Shown piece after piece: positions 8,614-17,218 of a stretch of 64,000 nt of DNA. Origin of the DNA: Streptomyces mashuensis (lineage in GTDB: Bacteria; Actinomycetota; Actinomycetes; Streptomycetales; Streptomycetaceae); the NCBI RefSeq assembly GCF_014654785.1, contig NZ_BNBD01000019.1:39620-103619 (forward strand). Reading direction: 5' to 3'. Each line of letters begins with the position of its first letter. Position 1 is the first letter of the stretch. The notes beneath the pieces are model-generated. The model was not told the DNA's origin, ran no database searches, and saw nothing but the letters and a program-made list of their open reading frames with translations. The position numbers were made by a program, and so were the translations under genes.

Positions 8614-8782
8614 CGTTCCCCCTCACTCCGTAGCCCGCTGTGACGTGCCCGGAACACAGTGCCCGCAACACCCTGCCACGGAAACGTGTACGAGCGGCAC
8701 GGTGCGGGCGGCAGCGGTGCGGACGGGGCGGCGGCGGTGGTGGTGACGGGGGGCGCCGGCCCGTGCCGCGGCGGCCGGGCGG

Positions 8783-9748
8783 TCAGCGGTCCGGCGCCCA
8801 CTCCCACAGGCCCAGCCGCTGGGCCGCGGCCGCCGCGGCCCCCACGAGACCGGCGTCGGGGCCCAGGCGGGCGGGGACGACCTCGACGCCCGCGGCGAAG
8901 GAGAGCGCCGCGTAGTCGCGCAGGCGCTCGCGCAGAGGGCCGAGGAGCACCTCGCCGGCGCCCGCGACCCCGCCGCCTATCACGGCCACCTCGATCTCCA
9001 CGAGCGTCGCCGTCGCGGCGATGCCCGCCGCCAGGGCCTGCCCGGCGCGGGCGAAGGCGGCCAGGGCCGCGCGGTCGCCGGCGCGGGCCGCGGCCGCCAC
9101 GGCGGCGGCACCCGTGTCGCCGTCCGGCCCGGGCCGCCACCCGCCCTCCAGGGCACGGCGGCTGATGTGGGGTCCGCTGGCGATGCGCTCGACGCAGCCG
9201 CGCCCGCCGCACGCGCACGGCTCGCCGTCGAGGTCCACGCTGATGTGCCCGATGTGACCGGCGTTGCCCGTGGGGCCCGTATGGAGGCGGCCGCCGAGCA
9301 CCAGCCCGCCGCCCACGCCCGTGGACACCACCATGCACAGCGCGTCGGCCCGGCCGCGGGCCGCGCCCCGCCAGTGCTCGGCGGCCGCCATCGCCACGCC
9401 GTCCCCGACCAGGACGACGGGCAGGCCACCGGTGAGCCGGCCGGCCTCGGCGACCAGCGGGAACTCCCGCCACCCGGGCACGTTCACCGGGCTCACCGTG
9501 CCGGCCGCGGCGTCCACCGGCCCCGCGCTGCCGATGCCCACGGCCCGGACCCGCGCCCACTCCGCGGCCGCGGTCAGCTCGCCGACGACCCCGGCGACCG
9601 CGTCCAGCACCGTCGCGGCGTCCTCCCGCGCCGGGGTGGCGCGGCGGGCCCGGACGAGCAGCCGGCCCGAGCCGTCCACCAGCGCACCGGCGATCTTCGT
9701 CCCGCCGATGTCGAGAGCGGCGACGAGGCCGCCGGAGGGGTTCTGCAC
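8783..9748 (-). CDS. ROK family sugar kinase (glucokinase/NagK-like)
   Basis: 321 residues. N-terminal ATP phosphate loop ALDIGGTKIAGALV, the ROK zinc site CACGGRGCVE with its upstream His in GNAGHIGHIS, and VVSTGVGGGLVLGG. The Asp in VLVGDGVAM is at the place of the catalytic base. ROK kinases phosphorylate glucose, N-acetylglucosamine, mannose or similar at the end of uptake. It diverges from a LacI regulator, with the LacI-type palindrome at 9812-9823 between them, so it is probably controlled by that regulator. Confidence 0.88.
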   Translation of the reverse strand: MQNPSGGLVAALDIGGTKIAGALVDGSGRLLVRARRATPAREDAATVLDAVAGVVGELTAAAEWARVRAVGIGSAGPVDAAAGTVSPVNVPGWREFPLVAEAGRLTGGLPVVLVGDGVAMAAAEHWRGAARGRADALCMVVSTGVGGGLVLGGRLHTGPTGNAGHIGHISVDLDGEPCACGGRGCVERIASGPHISRRALEGGWRPGPDGDTGAAAVAAAARAGDRAALAAFARAGQALAAGIAATATLVEIEVAVIGGGVAGAGEVLLGPLRERLRDYAALSFAAGVEVVPARLGPDAGLVGAAAAAAQRLGLWEWAPDR

Positions 9749-9811
9749 GGTGGGGTTCTCTCCTGGTCCGGCGTGGTGCGTGGGGCTTCCCGGGCCAGTC
9801 TCCCCGGGCTT

Positions 9812-9823
9812 GACAACGTTGTC
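9812..9823. promoter_or_regulatory. LacI-family operator, overlapping the lacI-type promoter
   Basis: GACAACGTTGTC is a perfect 12-bp palindrome with the central CG typical of LacI-family operators. It overlaps the TTGACA (9810-9815) that would serve as -35 for the regulator gene and lies 64 bp upstream of the divergent ROK kinase, fitting autoregulation and co-regulation. Confidence 0.75.
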
Positions 9824-9830
9824 CAGGCTC

Positions 9831-9836
9831 TATGCT
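9831..9836 (+). promoter_or_regulatory. -10 box of the LacI-type regulator
   Basis: TATGCT follows TTGACA (9810-9815) with a short 15-bp spacer and ends 7 nt before GTG 9844, pointing to a leaderless transcript. Confidence 0.5.
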
Positions 9837-9843
9837 CGTGCCC

Positions 9844-10872
9844 GTGACCGACATCGCCCGCCCCCGCCGCAGCGCCCGGCCCACCATGAAGGACGTGGCC
9901 GCCCGCGCCGGGGTGGGCCTGAAGACCGTCTCCCGCGTCGTCAACGGAGAGCCGGGCGTCACCGCCGACACCGAGCGCCGCGTGCGGGACGCCATCACCG
10001 CGCTCGGCTTCCGCCGCAACGACAGCGCGCGCGTCCTGCGCAAGGGCACCACCGCCTCGGTGGGCCTGGTCCTCGAAGACCTCGCCGACCCCTTCTACGC
10101 GCCGCTGAACCGCGCCGTGGAGGAGGTCGCCCGCGCCCACGGCGCCCTCCTCGTCAACGGCTCCAGCGCGGAGGACCCCGACCGCGAGCGGGAACTGGCC
10201 CTGGCCCTCTGCGCGCGCCGCGTCGACGGCCTGATCGTCGTCCCCACGGGCGACGACCACCGCTACCTCGCGCCCGAGATGGCCGCCGGCATCGCCACCG
10301 TCTTCGTCGACCGCCCCGCCGGGCGCCTGGACGCCGACGCCGTCCTCTCCGACAGCTTCGGCGGCGCCCGCGACGGCGTGGCGCACCTCGTGGCCCACGG
10401 GCACCGCCGGATCGGGTACATAGGCGACCGGCCGCACATCCACACCGCGGCCGAGCGCGAGCGCGGCTACCGCGCGGCCATGGCCGCGGCGGGCCTGCCC
10501 GTCCCCGCGGCGTGGGTCTCGGCCGGCCCCACGGACCCGGACCGGGTCCGGGCGGAGACGGAACGCCTGCTGGCCGGCCCCGAGCCGGTGACCGCCCTGT
10601 TCACGGGGAACAACCGGGTGACGGTCACGGTGCTGCGGCTCCTGGCCGCGCGGCCCCGCCCGGTGGCGCTGGTGGGCTTCGACGACCTGGAACTGGCGGA
10701 CCTGCTGTCCCCGGGGGTCACCGTCGTCGCCCAGGACGCGGCCCGCCTGGGCCGCACGGCGGCCGAGCTCCTGTTCGGCCGCCTGGCAGGCGCCGACGGC
10801 CCGGCCCGGCGCGTGGAACTGCCGACACGCCTGATCGTCCGCGGCTCGGGGGAACGGCCGCCGGCGGACTGA
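9844..10872 (+). CDS. LacI family transcriptional regulator
   Basis: 342 residues. The HTH is at the N-terminus (MKDVAARAGVGLKTVSRVVN, followed by the hinge helix FRRNDSARVLRKG). A periplasmic-binding-protein-like sensor domain fills the rest (VGLVLEDLADPFYAPLNRAVE, VDGLIVVPTG, HRRIGYIGDRP, VALVGFDDLELADLLSPGVT). GTG 9844 is preferred over ATG 9832 because the latter lies inside the -10 box. It likely binds a sugar or sugar phosphate and represses itself and the ROK kinase through the palindrome upstream. Confidence 0.9.
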   Translation: MTDIARPRRSARPTMKDVAARAGVGLKTVSRVVNGEPGVTADTERRVRDAITALGFRRNDSARVLRKGTTASVGLVLEDLADPFYAPLNRAVEEVARAHGALLVNGSSAEDPDRERELALALCARRVDGLIVVPTGDDHRYLAPEMAAGIATVFVDRPAGRLDADAVLSDSFGGARDGVAHLVAHGHRRIGYIGDRPHIHTAAERERGYRAAMAAAGLPVPAAWVSAGPTDPDRVRAETERLLAGPEPVTALFTGNNRVTVTVLRLLAARPRPVALVGFDDLELADLLSPGVTVVAQDAARLGRTAAELLFGRLAGADGPARRVELPTRLIVRGSGERPPAD

Positions 10873-10982
10873 GGGGGCGGGGCCGGCCCTGCGCCGGCTC
10901 GTGGTGCGCCGGGGATACTGCCGTGCCGGCAGAACCGCCCTGCCGGGCGTGCCTCGGTGCGTCGCCGGCGCCCGGTGCCCGG

Positions 10983-11001
10983 CGCCTGCCGGCCGCAGGC
11001 G
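10983..11001. terminator. hairpin between convergent genes
   Basis: CGCCTGC / GCAGGCG, perfect 7-bp stem with 5-nt loop. A smaller stem (CTGCCG/CGGCAG, 10918-10932) lies just before it. Together they fill the 170-bp gap between the LacI-type gene and the DUF2797 gene. Confidence 0.45.
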
Positions 11002-11042
11002 GGGAAGGGGCGAGGGCGTGGGGCGCGGCCGGCGGGCGCCCC

Positions 11043-11921
11043 TCAGAACAGCGCCTCCGGCGCCGCCGCTGCCCGCACCGGTCTCCGTACCTGCATCGTC
11101 GTCTCCGCGTCCGGTGCCGCCGCCGTCAGGGCCCAGCCCGCCAGTTGCCGTGCGTCCAGCAGCACCTGGCGCCCGTCCGGCAGCGACACGTACACGTCCG
11201 GACCGGCGACCGCGGCCACCTGCCCCGCCACCGTACGGCCGGGCCCCGGTTCGGCCACGCCGCAGTCGGTCCGTATCGCTTCGAGGCGGAACGCCTCGTC
11301 GTGGTGCACGACCTCGCACCGCTCCCCGGCCTCCGGCACCAGGCTCCTCGCCCGGGCGAACAGCTCGTGCAGCTCGGCTGCCCGCTGCTCCGGCGGCACC
11401 ACCGGGGCGCGGGCCGCGCGTTTCGCCGCGTACGGCACCCGGTCCGGCACGCCCAGGGCCGCGGCCAGGACGGCCTCCGCGCGGCGTGCGGCCATCAACG
11501 GGCCGTGCGCCAGCCGGGCGTACGAGAGGGCGCCCTGTTCCAGCAGCCGTACGCCCTGCCGTTCGGCCGCCGTGATGCCCGCCTTCAGCAGGCACGGCGC
11601 GAACCACGCGAGGTAGACGTCGTACGGGCGCGGGTCGTCGGCCATCGTGTCGGCCGCCACCGAGTGCGCCCGGTCGAGGCGCGCGCACTCCGCGCACTGG
11701 GCCGAGACGGCGCCCTCGGCGACCTCCGCGCCCACCGCGCACGGCGTGAGCCGGCCGCCGCGGCGTACGCCCACGCACTGCCGCCGGCCCGTGGCCGTGA
11801 AGGCCAGGGCGCGGCCCGCCGTGAGCGGCGACAGCCGTTCGCCGCGGCCGGGGTGCCGCCAGACGAGGGACGGCCCGGAGACCGACCACCGCAGACCCGC
11901 GCACCGCCATTCACCGCTCAC
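11043..11921 (-). CDS. DUF2797 domain protein
   Basis: 292 residues from GTG 11921 (GGAG nine nt upstream). It has the family's paired cysteines, PCAVG followed about 20 residues later by CAECARLD, suggesting a zinc knuckle, then DVYLAWFAPCLLKAGIT, the best-conserved DUF2797 block. The C-terminal third looks like a small beta domain (VAGPDVYVSLPDGRQVLLDARQLAGW). The family has no established function. Divergent from the ROK regulator at 12016. Confidence 0.8.
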   Translation of the reverse strand: MSGEWRCAGLRWSVSGPSLVWRHPGRGERLSPLTAGRALAFTATGRRQCVGVRRGGRLTPCAVGAEVAEGAVSAQCAECARLDRAHSVAADTMADDPRPYDVYLAWFAPCLLKAGITAAERQGVRLLEQGALSYARLAHGPLMAARRAEAVLAAALGVPDRVPYAAKRAARAPVVPPEQRAAELHELFARARSLVPEAGERCEVVHHDEAFRLEAIRTDCGVAEPGPGRTVAGQVAAVAGPDVYVSLPDGRQVLLDARQLAGWALTAAAPDAETTMQVRRPVRAAAAPEALF

Positions 11922-12015
11922 GGGACCAGTCTCCACCACCCACGTGCCACCCCCTTCGTTCAGCTCGCGTTCATCCCTATTTTGTTCAGCCGCGGCACAA
12001 AGTGAGAATGGGGGC

Positions 12016-13239
12016 GTGACCCAGACTCGGACGACACGTTTGGAACGGGGCAGAGCCGCCCTCGGGCCTGCCCTCGAGCTCGTGCACACCGGGCGTGCCC
12101 CCACGCGGGCCGTGCTCACCGCCGAACTGGGGGTGACCCGGGCGACCGCCGGCGCCGTGGCCGCCGAGCTGGAGGCGCTCGGCCTCATCCAGGTCGACGC
12201 CCGGCCCACCGCCGCGGCCGGTTCCCAGGGCCGGCCCTCGCACCGGCTGTCCGTCGCCCCGGACGGGCCGGTCGTCCTCGCCGCGCAGATCCACGCCGAC
12301 GGCTACCGCGCCGCCCTCGTCGGCCTGGGCGGGCGCATGGTGGCCACCGCGCCCGGCTGCATGACCGTACCCGCCGACCCCTCGCACATCATCGACGCCG
12401 TCGTCGAGGCCGGCGCCGCCCTGCTGGCGGACAGCGGCCGGCCGTGCCTGGGCGCCGGCCTGGCCGTGCCCTCCGCCGTCGCCGAGCCCGACGGCACCGC
12501 CCTCAACCCGCTCCACCTGTCCTGGCCCGCCGGCGCCCCGGTGCGCGACCTGTTCACCCGCGCCCTGGAGAAGGCAGGGCTCCGCGGTCCGGGCGGCACC
12601 CCCCTCACCGGCGTGGCCGGCAACGACGTCAACCTGGCCGCCCTCGCCGAGCACCGGCACGGCGCCGGCCGGGGCGCCCGCCACCTGCTGTGCGTGGCCA
12701 CCGGCCACCGCGGCGTCGGCGGCGCGCTCGTCCTCGACGGCCGGCTGCACACCGGCAGCGCCGGCCTCGCCCTGGAGGTCGGCCACCTCACCGTCAACCC
12801 CGCCGGCCTGCCCTGCCACTGCGGCAGCCGCGGCTGCCTCGACGTCGAGGCCGACCCGCTGGCCTTCCTCACCGCGGCCGGCCGCGAACCCGGCCCCTCC
12901 GGCTCCCTGCTCCAGCAGTCCCGCGAGCTGCTGCGCACCGAGTACGCCGACCCCACTGTGCGCGCCGCCGCCGAACGCGTCGTCGACCGGCTCGGCCTGG
13001 GCCTCGCCGGGCTCGTCAACATCCTCAACCCCGACCGCGTCGTCCTCGGCGGCCTCCACCGCGAGCTGCTGGAGGCCGACCCCGAACGGCTGCGCGCGGT
13101 CGTGGCCGACCGCAGCCTGTGGGGCCGCAGCGGCAGCGTGCCGATCCTGCCGTCCACGCTCGACCACAACAGCCTGGTGGGCGCCGCGGAGGCGGCCTGG
13201 CAGCCCGTCCTGGACGACCCGCTGGCCGCCCTCGGCTGA
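12016..13239 (+). CDS. ROK family transcriptional regulator (NagC/XylR-like)
   Basis: 407 residues from GTG 12016. An N-terminal winged helix (ALELVHTGRAPTRAVLTAEL, then VTRATAGAVAAELEALGLI) precedes a ROK domain with LCVATGHRGVGGALVLDG and the zinc site CHCGSRGCLDVE. The kinase-type phosphate loop (DxGGT) is absent, as in ROK repressors, so it most likely senses a sugar rather than phosphorylating it. The start is set by a weak G-rich site; a GAGAAT sequence 6 nt upstream could also make it leaderless. Confidence 0.87.
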   Translation: MTQTRTTRLERGRAALGPALELVHTGRAPTRAVLTAELGVTRATAGAVAAELEALGLIQVDARPTAAAGSQGRPSHRLSVAPDGPVVLAAQIHADGYRAALVGLGGRMVATAPGCMTVPADPSHIIDAVVEAGAALLADSGRPCLGAGLAVPSAVAEPDGTALNPLHLSWPAGAPVRDLFTRALEKAGLRGPGGTPLTGVAGNDVNLAALAEHRHGAGRGARHLLCVATGHRGVGGALVLDGRLHTGSAGLALEVGHLTVNPAGLPCHCGSRGCLDVEADPLAFLTAAGREPGPSGSLLQQSRELLRTEYADPTVRAAAERVVDRLGLGLAGLVNILNPDRVVLGGLHRELLEADPERLRAVVADRSLWGRSGSVPILPSTLDHNSLVGAAEAAWQPVLDDPLAALG

Positions 13240-13272
13240 CGCCCCGCCATGTCCCGGAGCGGCCCGGGCCCT

Positions 13273-13869
13273 TCAGCCGGGCACCGCCGACCGGGTGCGC
13301 ACCGGTTCCCGCACCGGTTCCCGCACCGCCCGCGCGGGGGAGCCCGCCAGCGCGGGTTCCTCCGCCAGGGCCGGCCGGACCGGCGCCGGCCGGCCGAACG
13401 CCACCACCGGCTCGGCGCGCCGTACCGGCCGCCGGGCAGAGGCCGGTGCCGTCGCCGGCACCGTGAGGGTGAACCACACGACCTTCCCGCCGTCGTGGCT
13501 CTCCCGCACGCCCCAGCTGGAGCTGACCGCGGCCACCAGCGCCAGACCCCGCCCGTGCGTGCTCTCCGCGCTGTCCGGGCCCGCCTCCGGGACCCGGGGC
13601 GGCCGTGGGTCGTGGTCCCGCACCGAGACCGTCAGCCGGGCCGGCACGGCGTCGAGTTCCACGTCCATCTCGACGGTGCAGCGCTTGTCCGGCTGCGCGT
13701 GCTGGTGCACGTTGGTCAGCAGTTCGGTGACGCCGAGCGCCGCCGGTTCGATGAGCGGATCGAGGTGCCAGTAGCGCAGTTGGGCAGAGACGATTCTGCG
13801 CACCTGTCCGATCCGGGGCGGGAGGGCCTGGAGTTCAACGGCGCAGTGCTTGTTCCCTCGGCTGATCAC
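13273..13869 (-). CDS. RsbW-like ATP-binding protein (HATPase_c, anti-sigma factor type)
   Basis: 198 residues from GTG 13869, with GGGAG 8 nt upstream. The GHKL ATPase core is visible: N-box ALGVTELLTNVHQHAQ, G1 region VRDHDPRPP and the G2-type loop STHGRGLALVAAVSSSWGV. Such short serine kinases in Streptomyces act as anti-sigma factors or regulators of developmental or stress sigma factors. About 50 C-terminal residues form an Arg/Pro/Ala-rich tail; part is encoded by two copies of a 12-bp repeat (13301-13324), giving a REPVREPV sequence. Confidence 0.85.
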   Translation of the reverse strand: MISRGNKHCAVELQALPPRIGQVRRIVSAQLRYWHLDPLIEPAALGVTELLTNVHQHAQPDKRCTVEMDVELDAVPARLTVSVRDHDPRPPRVPEAGPDSAESTHGRGLALVAAVSSSWGVRESHDGGKVVWFTLTVPATAPASARRPVRRAEPVVAFGRPAPVRPALAEEPALAGSPARAVREPVREPVRTRSAVPG

Positions 13870-14064
13870 GGCTGCGACTCCCTGCAGAAGGTGAGCTGGC
13901 CTGATGCAGATACGACTGCGTACGCGCCTGTGCCGGTCCGCGGCGGAGCCCTGCGGACCGCACGGCGGCGACCGGACCGGAGCGTGACCGCCGGCGACCC
14001 TCGGTGATGCCGGTACGAGTCAAGCGTCGGCCCTCGCCCCGCGCTCCGCAACTCCGGCACCCCG

Positions 14065-14409
14065 TCAGCCCTTCCCCCCCGACCGGTGCGCCGAACGCAC
14101 CGCCTCCAGGAAGCGGCTCACCGCCGACCCGCCGTCCCCGTCGTCCCCCCTCACCTCCGTCCGGGCGTCCCGGTCCTCCAGGGTGAGCACGTACCGCGTA
14201 CCGTTGACGCGCGCCCGCGCCCGGTCCCGCGCCGCGAACCACGCCTTGCCGGCCTGCACCGACTCCACCGGCGCGCTGTCGATCTCCCGGCCGTAACTGG
14301 TCAGCAGCTCCAGCCGGCCGTCACGGATCTTCACCTGTCCGGCCCGGGTCAGGGAGCGGTGCGAGCGCTCGATCCGCACCCCGGTCGCGCTGAATTCCGG
14401 TTCCGCCAC
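14065..14409 (-). CDS. small hypothetical protein, possibly PH-like
   Basis: 114 residues from GTG 14409, with GAGG about 10 nt upstream. The sequence alternates short strands (GVRIERSHRSLT, GRLELLTSYGREIDSAPVESV, GTRYVLTLED) in the manner of a small beta barrel such as a PH-like domain, then ends in an acidic, Gly/Asp-rich linker and helix. I do not recognise a named family. It is divergent from the PLP enzyme at 14577. Confidence 0.6.
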   Translation of the reverse strand: MAEPEFSATGVRIERSHRSLTRAGQVKIRDGRLELLTSYGREIDSAPVESVQAGKAWFAARDRARARVNGTRYVLTLEDRDARTEVRGDDGDGGSAVSRFLEAVRSAHRSGGKG

Positions 14410-14576
14410 GGCGTACCGCCTCTTCTCTCCTCGTCGCTCTCCGGACGTTTCCCCGTCTCGTGCGCAGTCTGCCCGCGAGGAGGCCCGCACACCAGTGCAC
14501 CCTTATGATCGGAGCACCCGGAACGACCCCCGGCCGACGCCGCGCCCGTACCGCCCCCCACCCCCGAGGAGCGCAG

Positions 14577-15719
14577 GTGAACGGCACCCCCCAGCCGGCG
14601 GACGGTCCCGCCCGGCCCCCGGCGCGCACCGAGGACACCGACCGCAGCGACCCCGGCTACCGCGCCTGGCTCAAGGAAGCGGTCCGCAAGGTCCAGGCCG
14701 ACGCCAACCGTTCGGCCGACACGCACCTGCTGCGCTTCCCGCTGCCCGAGCACTGGGGCGTGGACCTGTACCTGAAAGACGAATCCACCCACCCCACCGG
14801 TAGTCTCAAGCACCGGCTGGCACGCTCCCTGTTCCTGTACGGCCTGTGCAACGGCTGGATCCGCCCCGGGCGGCCCGTCGTCGAGGCGTCGAGCGGCTCC
14901 ACCGCCGTCTCCGAGGCGTACTTCGCCCAGCTGATCGGCGTGCCCTTCATCGCCGTCATGCCGCGTACGACGAGCCCCGAGAAGTGCCGCCTGATCGAGT
15001 TCCACGGCGGCCGGTGCCACTTCGTGGACGACCCGCGCACGATGTACGACGCGGCCGCCGCCCTCGCCGAGCGGACCGGGGGCCATTACGTCGACCAGTT
15101 CACCTACGCGGAGCGCGCCACCGACTGGCGGGGGAACAACAACATCGCCGAGTCGGTCTTCCAGCAGTTGCGCCGCGAACGCCACCCCGTACCCGCCTGG
15201 ATCGTGGCCACCGCCGGCACCGGCGGCACGTCCGCCACCATCGGCCGCTACGCCCGCTACCTGCAGTACGACACCCGGCTGTGCGTCGCCGACCCCGAGA
15301 ACTCCTGCTTCTTCGCCGGCTGGCGCGACCACGACCCCACGGCCACCAGCGACCGCCCCTCCCGCATCGAGGGCATCGGCCGGCCCCGCATGGAACCCAG
15401 CTTCCTGCCCGGTGTCGTCGACCGCATGATGAAGGTGCCCGACGCGGCGACCGTCGCTGCCGTCCGCATCCTGGAACGCGCCATCGGCCGCAAGGCCGGC
15501 GGCTCCACCGGCACCGGCCTGTGGAGCGCCCTGCGCATCGTCGGCGAGATGCTCGCCGCCGGCACGCCCGGCAGCGTCGTCACCCTGATCTGCGACGGCG
15601 GCGACCGCTACCTGGACCGCTACTACTCCGACGCCTGGCTCGCCCGCGAGGGCCTCGACATCCAGCCGCACACCCTGGCCCTGGACACGTTCCTGGCCAC
15701 GGGACGGTGGCCGTGGTGA
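14577..15719 (+). CDS. PLP-dependent cysteine synthase family enzyme (fold type II)
   Basis: 380 residues from GTG 14577, with GAGGAG upstream. The Schiff-base lysine lies in HPTGSLKHRLA (about residue 79), the substrate loop in EASSGSTAVSEAY, and the phosphate-binding glycine loop in TAGTGGTSATIG. The later sequence (KAGGSTGTGLWSAL, LICDGGDRYLDRYY) matches the cysteine-synthase-like group. Members make cysteine from O-acetylserine or perform other beta-replacements or eliminations; no cysE-like partner is next to it, so the precise substrate is open. Confidence 0.86.
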   Translation: MNGTPQPADGPARPPARTEDTDRSDPGYRAWLKEAVRKVQADANRSADTHLLRFPLPEHWGVDLYLKDESTHPTGSLKHRLARSLFLYGLCNGWIRPGRPVVEASSGSTAVSEAYFAQLIGVPFIAVMPRTTSPEKCRLIEFHGGRCHFVDDPRTMYDAAAALAERTGGHYVDQFTYAERATDWRGNNNIAESVFQQLRRERHPVPAWIVATAGTGGTSATIGRYARYLQYDTRLCVADPENSCFFAGWRDHDPTATSDRPSRIEGIGRPRMEPSFLPGVVDRMMKVPDAATVAAVRILERAIGRKAGGSTGTGLWSALRIVGEMLAAGTPGSVVTLICDGGDRYLDRYYSDAWLAREGLDIQPHTLALDTFLATGRWPW

Positions 15720-15750
15720 CGGCCGGCCCCGGGGCCCGCCCCGGCCGGGC

Positions 15751-16260
15751 TCACACCGCCGCCAGCCGCCGGTCCAGCGCCCGTACCGCGTCGTGGAAGG
15801 CGTGCCGCAGGCCCGGCCGGGCCAGGCGGAGGGCCAGGCGGACCGGTGGCGGGCCGTCGGCCGCCACGCACCACTGGAGGACCGTGCCGCCCCCGGCGCG
15901 GCGCAGGCACCAGTCCTCCAGCAGGGCGCGGACGCCCGGCGCGTTGGTGAGGTCCACGCGGTACGCGTAGCGCCGGTCCGGCTCCGTCACGAGCACCGTC
16001 TCCACGAAGTGCAGCACGCCCAGCACCCGTATCTCCCGGCCCCGCCGCCGGTCGTGCTCCACCTGCCGGGCCAGGGTCACCGCGGGGAACCAGCGCGGCC
16101 ACGCCTCGACCTCGTCGACCAGGGCGCGGTAGACCTCCGCGGGCGCCGCGGCCAGCCGCGCGGTGAACGTCAGGCGCACCGGGGCGGTGCCGGCGAAGCG
16201 CAGCCCCACCGGGTGCAGGGCGCGGGCCGGGCGGGGTCGGGCCGTGCGTACGCGTGCCAT
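15751..16260 (-). CDS. SRPBCC (START-like / polyketide cyclase-type) family protein
   Basis: 169 residues from ATG 16260 with a G-rich site upstream. The domain begins at VRLTFTARLAAAPAEVYRAL and continues EVEAWPRWFPAVTLA, the usual helix-grip start of SRPBCC proteins, and ends with the long C-terminal helix. An Arg-rich N-terminal extension of about 30 residues precedes it. The fold binds hydrophobic ligands; the ligand is unknown. Confidence 0.75.
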   Translation of the reverse strand: MARVRTARPRPARALHPVGLRFAGTAPVRLTFTARLAAAPAEVYRALVDEVEAWPRWFPAVTLARQVEHDRRRGREIRVLGVLHFVETVLVTEPDRRYAYRVDLTNAPGVRALLEDWCLRRAGGGTVLQWCVAADGPPPVRLALRLARPGLRHAFHDAVRALDRRLAAV

Positions 16261-16316
16261 GAGCACCCCCAGGGTGGGCGTCGACCGGGCGCCGACCACG
16301 GTATCCCGACGGGACG

Positions 16317-17135
16317 TCAGGTGTCTGTGCCACGCGTCAGCGCGGAGCCGCCGCCCGCCACCACCAGCTCCGGAAGCCGCTCGGCCAGCTCCGCGCGGGC
16401 CTCCCGAGGCAGCCCCGCGTCCGTCACCAGCACGTGCACGTCGTCCAGCGAGGCGAACGAACTGAGGCCCACCGTGCCCCACTTGGTGTGGTCGGCCAGG
16501 ACCACCACCCGGCGTGCGGCCCGGACGAAGTGACGATTCGTCTCCGCCTCCGCCAGGTTCGGCGTCGACAGCCCGGCCGCCGCCGAGACACCGTGCACCC
16601 CGAGGAACAGCACGTCGAAGTGGAGCGAGCGGATCGCCGCGTCCGCCACCGGACCGACCAGCGTGTCCGAGGGGGTGCGCACCCCGCCCGTCAGGACGAC
16701 CGTGGCCTCGTCCCCCGCCGCGTGGAACACGTCGGCCACGCGCACCGAATTCGTCACCACCGTGAGGCCCTCGGCCCCCACCAGCTGCTGGGCCAGCGCG
16801 AACACCGTCGTCCCGCCGGCCAGGGCTATCGCCGCGCCCGGCGGCACCAGCCGGGCCGCCGCCCGTGCGATCTCCCGCTTGGCGCCCGGCTCCAGCGCCG
16901 CCTTCGCCTCGAAGTCCGCCTCCTGCGCGGTGGCCTCCACCACCGGGACCGCACCGCCGTGCACCTTCTCCAGCACGCCCTGCCGGGCGAGGGCGTCCAG
17001 GTCCCGGCGGACGGTCATGTCCGACACGCGCAGCCGCCGCGTCAGCTCGTTGACGCGCACCCCGCCGCGCCGTCTGACCTCGTCGAGGATCATCGCACGC
17101 CGCTGTTCCGCCAGCAGGTTGCGGTTGTCGCCCAC
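16317..17135 (-). CDS. DeoR family transcriptional regulator
   Basis: 272 residues from GTG 17135, with AAAGGA upstream. N-terminal winged HTH RRGGVRVNELTRRLRVSDMT continues into VRRDLDALARQGVLEKVHGGA, the exact DeoR signature. The sensor domain (AIALAGGTTVFALAQQL, VVTNSVRVADVF, VVLADHTKWG) resembles sugar-phosphate isomerases and binds phosphorylated sugars. No sugar operon lies beside it in this window, so its targets are unclear. Confidence 0.9.
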   Translation of the reverse strand: MGDNRNLLAEQRRAMILDEVRRRGGVRVNELTRRLRVSDMTVRRDLDALARQGVLEKVHGGAVPVVEATAQEADFEAKAALEPGAKREIARAAARLVPPGAAIALAGGTTVFALAQQLVGAEGLTVVTNSVRVADVFHAAGDEATVVLTGGVRTPSDTLVGPVADAAIRSLHFDVLFLGVHGVSAAAGLSTPNLAEAETNRHFVRAARRVVVLADHTKWGTVGLSSFASLDDVHVLVTDAGLPREARAELAERLPELVVAGGGSALTRGTDT

Positions 17136-17218
17136 CCGGTCCGTCCTTTCCCGGTCGACCCGTCACTCGCCGTGCGCGGCCTCATCCTCCCACGCGGCAA
17201 CGGCCCCTCCCGGCGGGA

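Noticed and set aside
11970..12002. Operator for the ROK regulator around TTTTGTTCAGCCGCGGCACAAAG
   Set aside because: The arms are uneven (inserted bases) apart from the GC-only centre; too weak to call.
13295..13330. Short direct repeats as a CRISPR or regulatory array
   Set aside because: Two copies of a 12-bp unit inside a coding tail; no spacers and no Cas genes.
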